From contig JACKLL010000005.1 of assembly GCA_024235935.1 (NCBI GenBank), positions 124,001 through 188,000 of the forward strand: a DNA stretch of 64,000 nucleotides, read 5' to 3'. Position numbers and translations under genes: made by a program. Positions 60,908 to 64,000 of this stretch are shown one piece after another. Positions within the stretch are counted from its first letter, which is position 1, and each line of letters starts with the position of its first letter. Source of the DNA: Rhodoferax sp. Lineage in GTDB: Bacteria > Pseudomonadota > Gammaproteobacteria > Burkholderiales > Burkholderiaceae_C. The notes below the pieces were generated by a model. That model did not search any database, was not told the origin of the DNA, and was given only the letters and a program-made list of their open reading frames with translations.

Positions 60908-62212
60908 ATGAGCACGCCGCAGGCCATGCCTCGCATCTGGGCCGTCGCCGACCTGTGCCAGGCCGTGGCGGATGCGCTGGACGCGCGCTTCAATCCGGTG
61001 TCCGTGCGCGGCGAGATCTCCAGTTTCGTGCGTGCCGCCAGCGGGCATTGCTATTTCACGCTCAAGGACAGCTCGGGTCAGATCCGGTGTGCCATGTTCA
61101 AGCGGTCGGCGGGTCTGCTGGACTTCCCCGTGCGGGACGGCGACCTGGTCGAAGTGCGTGGCCGCCTGGGCGTGTATGCGCAGCGCGGTGACCTGCAACT
61201 GGTGGTCGAGTCCATGCGGCAGGCAGGTGCCGGCGCCCTGTTCGAGGAGTTTCTGCGGCTCAAGGCCCGTTTGCAGGCGGAAGGCCTGTTCGATACCGGG
61301 CGCAAGCGCGAACTGCCTTTGATGCCGCGCGCCATTGGCCTGGTCACCTCGCTGGGTGCCGCGGCGCTGCACGATGTGGTGACCGCGCTGCAGCGTCGGG
61401 TGCCGCATATCCCGCTGCTGCTGGCGCCAGCGCCGGTGCAGGGGGCCGGGGCACCCGCATTGTTGGCGCAGGCGCTGGAGGCGCTGTATGCGATGGCCGA
61501 TGCAGACCCGAAGGGTGGCGCGCCCGCACCGGCGGGGCCGGATGTCATCCTGCTGGTGCGCGGCGGAGGGTCGATCGAAGATTTGCGCGCCTTCAACGAT
61601 GAGGCGCTGGCCCGCGTGATCGCGCGCAGCCCGGTGCCCATTGTCTGTGGTGTGGGACACGAGACCGATTTCACGATTGCCGACTTCGTCGCGGACCTGC
61701 GTGCTCCAACCCCGACGGCCGCAGCCGAACTGGTGGCTCCGGCGCGCGAGGTCTGGCTGGGCGCGCTGGAGCTCATCGAGGGCCGCTTGCGCGACGCGGT
61801 CACCGATCGGCTCGACCGGGATGCCCAGCGCCTGGACGCTGCAGCCGCCCGTCTGGGTCGACCGTCGGGCCTGGCGTCGGCGCAGCGGGTGGGGCTGGTT
61901 TCGGCGGCCCGGCGCCAGCGTCTGGCGACGCGCGTGCTGCTGGCGAATCGACAGCAGGCGCTCGAGCAGTTGCAGGCGCGTTTGCTGGCAGGGCGGGGGC
62001 GAGGCATCGAGCGTTTGCACGAGCGGCTCGAGCGCTGCCGGCTGCGCCTGGGCCTGCTCGATCCGGCGCTGGTGCTGCAACGTGGCTACGCCTGGATCGC
62101 CGACACGCAGGGGCACACGATCACCCGCGCGGACCAGGTGCGTGCGGGCCAACCGCTGCGTGCAACACTGGCCCACGGCGCCATCGATTTGCGCGTGGAC
62201 GCGCAAGCATGA
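60908..62212 (+). CDS. xseA: Exodeoxyribonuclease VII large subunit
   Basis: A 434-residue nuclease subunit. The N-terminal OB fold has VRGEISSFVRAASGHCYFTL and SGQIRCAMFKRSA. The catalytic domain has GLVTSLGAAALHDVVTALQR, ILLVRGGGSIEDLRAFNDEA and GVGHETDFTIADFVADLRAP. A long coiled coil and the C-terminal GYAWIADTQGHTITRADQVR complete it. It degrades single-stranded DNA with XseB, which is not in this window. AGGAG stands before the ATG. It is somewhat short but otherwise complete. Confidence 0.94.
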   Translation: MSTPQAMPRIWAVADLCQAVADALDARFNPVSVRGEISSFVRAASGHCYFTLKDSSGQIRCAMFKRSAGLLDFPVRDGDLVEVRGRLGVYAQRGDLQLVVESMRQAGAGALFEEFLRLKARLQAEGLFDTGRKRELPLMPRAIGLVTSLGAAALHDVVTALQRRVPHIPLLLAPAPVQGAGAPALLAQALEALYAMADADPKGGAPAPAGPDVILLVRGGGSIEDLRAFNDEALARVIARSPVPIVCGVGHETDFTIADFVADLRAPTPTAAAELVAPAREVWLGALELIEGRLRDAVTDRLDRDAQRLDAAAARLGRPSGLASAQRVGLVSAARRQRLATRVLLANRQQALEQLQARLLAGRGRGIERLHERLERCRLRLGLLDPALVLQRGYAWIADTQGHTITRADQVRAGQPLRATLAHGAIDLRVDAQA

Positions 62213-62251
62213 GCAAACTTCCTACAGGCAGGCATGCGCAAACTTCCTACA
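62213..62251. repeat. Tandem 14-base repeat upstream of sodB
   Basis: GCAAACTTCCTACA occurs at 62213-62226 and 62238-62251, 25 bases apart. The first copy follows the xseA stop directly. The second ends in TACAAT (62248-62253), a good -10 box 33 bases before the sodB start. No matching -35 is visible, so the duplicated segment may be an activator site or a duplicated promoter element. Confidence 0.65.
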
Positions 62252-62285
62252 ATCGCGTTTTTGCCAACCATCTGAAGAGGACACC

Positions 62286-62867
62286 ATGGAACATACCCTG
62301 CCAGCCCTGCCATATGCCATCGACGCCCTGGCGCCGCACTACTCGCGTGAAACCCTCGAGTTCCACCACGGCAAGCACCACAACGCCTATGTCGTGAACC
62401 TCAACAACCTGCAAAAAGGGACCGAGTTCGAATCGATGGCGCTCGAGGACATCATCAAGAAGTCCAGCGGCGGCATCTACAACAACTCGGCCCAGATATG
62501 GAATCACACCTTCTTCTGGAACTGCATGAAGCCTGCTGGCGGCGGTGAGCCTTCCGGCGCGCTGGCCGCGGCCATCAATGCCAAGTGGGGCAGCTATGCT
62601 GCGTTCAAGGAGGCTTTCGTCAAGTCGGCTGTCGGCAATTTCGGCTCCGGTTGGACCTGGCTGGTCAAGAAGGCCGACGGTTCGGTGGACATCGTCAACA
62701 TGGGTGCTGCTGGCACGCCGCTGACCACGGCCGACAAGCCGCTGCTGACCGTCGACGTGTGGGAGCACGCGTATTACATCGACTACCGCAATGCCCGTCC
62801 CAAGTTCGTCGAGACCTTCCTCGACAAGCTGGTGAACTGGGAGTTTGCCCAGGCCAATTTCGGCTGA
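62286..62867 (+). CDS. sodB: Superoxide dismutase, iron type
   Basis: A 193-residue dismutase. Metal ligands are His27, His74, Asp157 and His161. The Gln at 70 before IWNHTFFW and AAGTPLTTADKPLLTVDVWE favour the iron form over manganese. It removes superoxide in the cytoplasm. The start has GAAGAGGAC ahead. A strong terminator follows, so it is a single-gene unit behind xseA. Confidence 0.95.
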   Translation: MEHTLPALPYAIDALAPHYSRETLEFHHGKHHNAYVVNLNNLQKGTEFESMALEDIIKKSSGGIYNNSAQIWNHTFFWNCMKPAGGGEPSGALAAAINAKWGSYAAFKEAFVKSAVGNFGSGWTWLVKKADGSVDIVNMGAAGTPLTTADKPLLTVDVWEHAYYIDYRNARPKFVETFLDKLVNWEFAQANFG

Positions 62868-62890
62868 TCCCGCGCAAGCGCGATGGAATC

Positions 62891-62917
62891 AAAGGCCGGC
62901 CTTACGCCGGCCTTTTT
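62891..62917 (+). terminator. Terminator after sodB
   Basis: AAAGGCCGGC, loop CTTAC, GCCGGCCTTTTT: a ten-base perfect stem with a T-tract, 24 bases after the sodB stop. Confidence 0.9.
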
Positions 62918-62996
62918 GCTTTTCCGGTCCCTGAAGGGGGCTGAGCCACCAGATGCCACCGGGGAAGCCTTGGCTGGCGATGGCCGCGGGGCGCCC

Positions 62997-63452
62997 TCAG
63001 CGGGTGGCTTCGAAGGGTTTGCCGGTCAGCCGGAAACCGGCCTTGATCGCCCGCTTGGCGAACCAGCCCTGGTTCATCTCCAGCACGAAACGCACCGGTT
63101 TGACGGAGCAGTGCGAGTCGGTGGTCTGCGGTTTCATGTCGACCAGATTGACGATGGTGCCGTCATCGGCGACGAATGCGGCGGTCAGCGGGAGAAGTGT
63201 ATTCTTCATCCAGAAGCACTGCTGGGCGGGTTCCTCGAACACGAACAACATGCCTTCGTGCTGCGGCATCTCTGCGCGGTGCATCAGCCCGATCTGGCGC
63301 TGGTCCGGGGTCAGGGCCACTTGGGCATCGATACGGTACATGCCCGCGCCAAGCGCGACGCGGGGCAGGTCGCGCTGCGCCTGGTCCTGGGCAAGGGCCC
63401 AACTGCTGGTGAATGTGATCAGGCAGAACGAGAACAGTCGCAGGAATTTCAT
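62997..63452 (-). CDS. Exported DUF192 protein
   Basis: A 151-residue protein with a signal peptide (KFLRLFSFCLITFTSSWALA, cleavage near residue 21). The DUF192 domain follows: VALTPDQRQIGLMHRAEMPQ, GMLFVFEEPAQQCFWMKNTL, DDGTIVNLVDMKP and VRFVLEMNQGWF. The family is exported and of unknown function; some members bind cations. It starts 88 bases after the Ala/Lys-rich gene on the same strand. Confidence 0.9.
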   Translation of the reverse strand: MKFLRLFSFCLITFTSSWALAQDQAQRDLPRVALGAGMYRIDAQVALTPDQRQIGLMHRAEMPQHEGMLFVFEEPAQQCFWMKNTLLPLTAAFVADDGTIVNLVDMKPQTTDSHCSVKPVRFVLEMNQGWFAKRAIKAGFRLTGKPFEATR

Positions 63453-63477
63453 GTGCGGATTGTGGCGGACAAAACGC

Positions 63478-63502
63478 GAAATGCCCGCATTGCGGGCATT
63501 TC
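63478..63502 (-). terminator. Terminator hairpin after the Ala/Lys-rich gene
   Basis: GAAATGCCCGC, ATT, GCGGGCATTTC is a perfect 11-base stem. On the minus strand it is followed by GCGTTTTG. A second hairpin, CGGGCCT-GTAG-AGGCCCG (63511-63528), lies just before it. Together they separate this gene from the DUF192 gene. Confidence 0.65.
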
Positions 63503-63540
63503 GGATTCAGCGGGCCTGTAGAGGCCCGACCGAACGGCTA

Positions 63541-63870
63541 TCAGGCTTTGGGAGCTGCAGGAGCAGCTTCTTCCTTCTTCATCTCCTTCTTGGCAGCCTT
63601 CTCCTTCTTGGCCATTTTCTTCTCTTCGGCCTTGGCCTTCTTGGCGGCGGCTTTCTCTTCCTTCAGCTTGGCTGCATCAGCCTTGGCATCCTTCTTCTCT
63701 TCCATCTTGGCAGGAGCGGCGGCAACCACGGGGGCAGGAGCAGCGGCCGGAGCAGCAGCAGCGGCCGGAGCGGCAGTAGCGGCGGGCGCAGCAGCAGGCT
63801 TGGCCGGGGTCTGGGCAAAAGCGCCAACGGCGAACAGGCTGGCGATCAGGGTGGCGAGGATCTTGTTCAT
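63541..63870 (-). CDS. Small exported Ala/Lys-rich protein
   Basis: A 109-residue protein of low complexity. A signal peptide (MNKILATLIASLFAVGAFA, cleavage before QTP) precedes an Ala/Pro block (about 22-53). A Lys/Glu/Ala block (about 55-100), probably one long charged helix, and an Ala/Pro end follow. It resembles histone-H1-like or acid-shock small periplasmic proteins in composition, but no family can be named. It may bind polyanions such as DNA or lipopolysaccharide. AAGAAAG precedes the ATG. The reading frame is confirmed by the clear signal peptide. Confidence 0.75.
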   Translation of the reverse strand: MNKILATLIASLFAVGAFAQTPAKPAAAPAATAAPAAAAAPAAAPAPVVAAAPAKMEEKKDAKADAAKLKEEKAAAKKAKAEEKKMAKKEKAAKKEMKKEEAAPAAPKA

Positions 63871-63969
63871 GGTGAACTTTCTTGAGATTAAGTGGGTCGG
63901 TTTGTTTTCTTCCCCTGCGGGAAGCTCTCCTGTAACGGGCCCTCGTCTCCCACGGTTGACAGACTCCTG

Positions 63970-63997
63970 AAAATATTTGGGACTAGAATTCCAGCAA
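63970..63997 (-). promoter_or_regulatory. Possible promoter of the Ala/Lys-rich gene
   Basis: On the minus strand TTGCTG (63997-63992), 16 bases, TATTTT (63975-63970). Start would be near 63963, giving a leader of about 95 bases. The leader contains a CTTCCC-GCA-GGGGAAG hairpin. Both elements match their consensus only partly. Confidence 0.35.
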
Positions 63998-64000
63998 GTT

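Noticed and set aside
60476..62206. A 576-codon minus-strand frame opposite xseA.
   Set aside because: No recognisable domain, His/Gln/Arg-rich composition; xseA motifs are on the plus strand.
63871..63965. Glycine riboswitch or other known riboswitch in the leader of the Ala/Lys-rich gene, suggested by GGAGA repeats.
   Set aside because: The conserved cores of the glycine aptamer are missing, and the downstream gene is not a glycine gene. Only a simple hairpin can be supported.
1..64000. CRISPR arrays, insertion sequences, prophage or integrative element borders.
   Set aside because: No regularly spaced repeats, transposase or integrase motifs were seen. The tRNA genes show no duplicated 3' ends that would mark an insertion.

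Overview
The window is about 64 kb of high-GC, densely packed chromosomal DNA. It suggests a betaproteobacterium of the order Burkholderiales, probably Comamonadaceae-like. The support is the three Bug/TctC-type receptors, the tctDE/tctCBA locus, the tRNA-Leu-tig-clpP-clpX-lon block, the exbB-exbD-lpxK-trm112-kdsB-adk block, hpnCDE, DUF3149 and DUF3293 genes, and a FimV-like protein. I see no phage, insertion sequence, CRISPR array or rRNA. The taxonomic call rests on gene content and is an inference.

Left part (1-30.4 kb), mostly transport and catabolism. The 5' end of hslR is at the edge. A TctD/TctE two-component pair is divergent from the tripartite tricarboxylate transporter tctCBA. A MarR regulator faces a phosphoesterase-nitronate monooxygenase pair across a perfect operator-like palindrome. 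An AraC regulator overlaps a VOC-fold gene, and a secreted fasciclin protein follows. At 10.0-17.7 kb a PAS-AAA+ sigma-54 activator sits beside a complete branched-chain-type ABC importer (receptor, two ATPases, two permeases) and an alpha/beta hydrolase. A good -24/-12 promoter and a two-copy upstream repeat lie between them, so this looks like one inducible uptake-and-hydrolysis unit. Then come a DUF4124 protein, slyD, a Pit phosphate transporter, an orphan Bug receptor, an acyl-CoA synthetase divergent from an Asp-nucleophile hydrolase, hemH, a HAD phosphatase, a second orphan Bug receptor, and the squalene genes hpnC-hpnD-hpnE.

Middle (30.4-43 kb). A two-gene RND efflux system has a readable promoter with an operator-like palindrome just after the -10. 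It is followed by tRNA-Leu(UAG), tig, clpP, clpX and lon. The lon reading frame is broken twice within about 45 bases, which is either a sequence error or a genuine split or inactivation. Next come tRNA-Gly, a terminator, tRNA-Cys, a 50-residue DUF3149 gene, a DUF3293 gene and tRNA-Leu(UAA) on the minus strand.

Right part (43-64 kb). This holds a conserved acidic protein, an HD-GYP protein, and a likely acyl-CoA catabolic operon (Crp/Fnr regulator, APH-type kinase, ACAD11-like dehydrogenase) next to a 3-hydroxyacyl-CoA dehydrogenase. It continues with a FimV-like protein, a D-2-hydroxyacid dehydrogenase, a DUF1993 protein, and lexA with two tandem SOS boxes facing an asparaginase gene. The envelope/nucleotide operon exbB-exbD-lpxK-trm112-kdsB-adk is on the minus strand, followed by xseA, iron superoxide dismutase, a DUF192 protein and an Ala/Lys-rich exported protein.

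Gene starts were chosen from ribosome-binding sites, signal peptides and family length. Non-ATG starts are inferred for tctB and hpnC (GTG), and for the DUF4124 gene, the HD-GYP gene and exbB (TTG).
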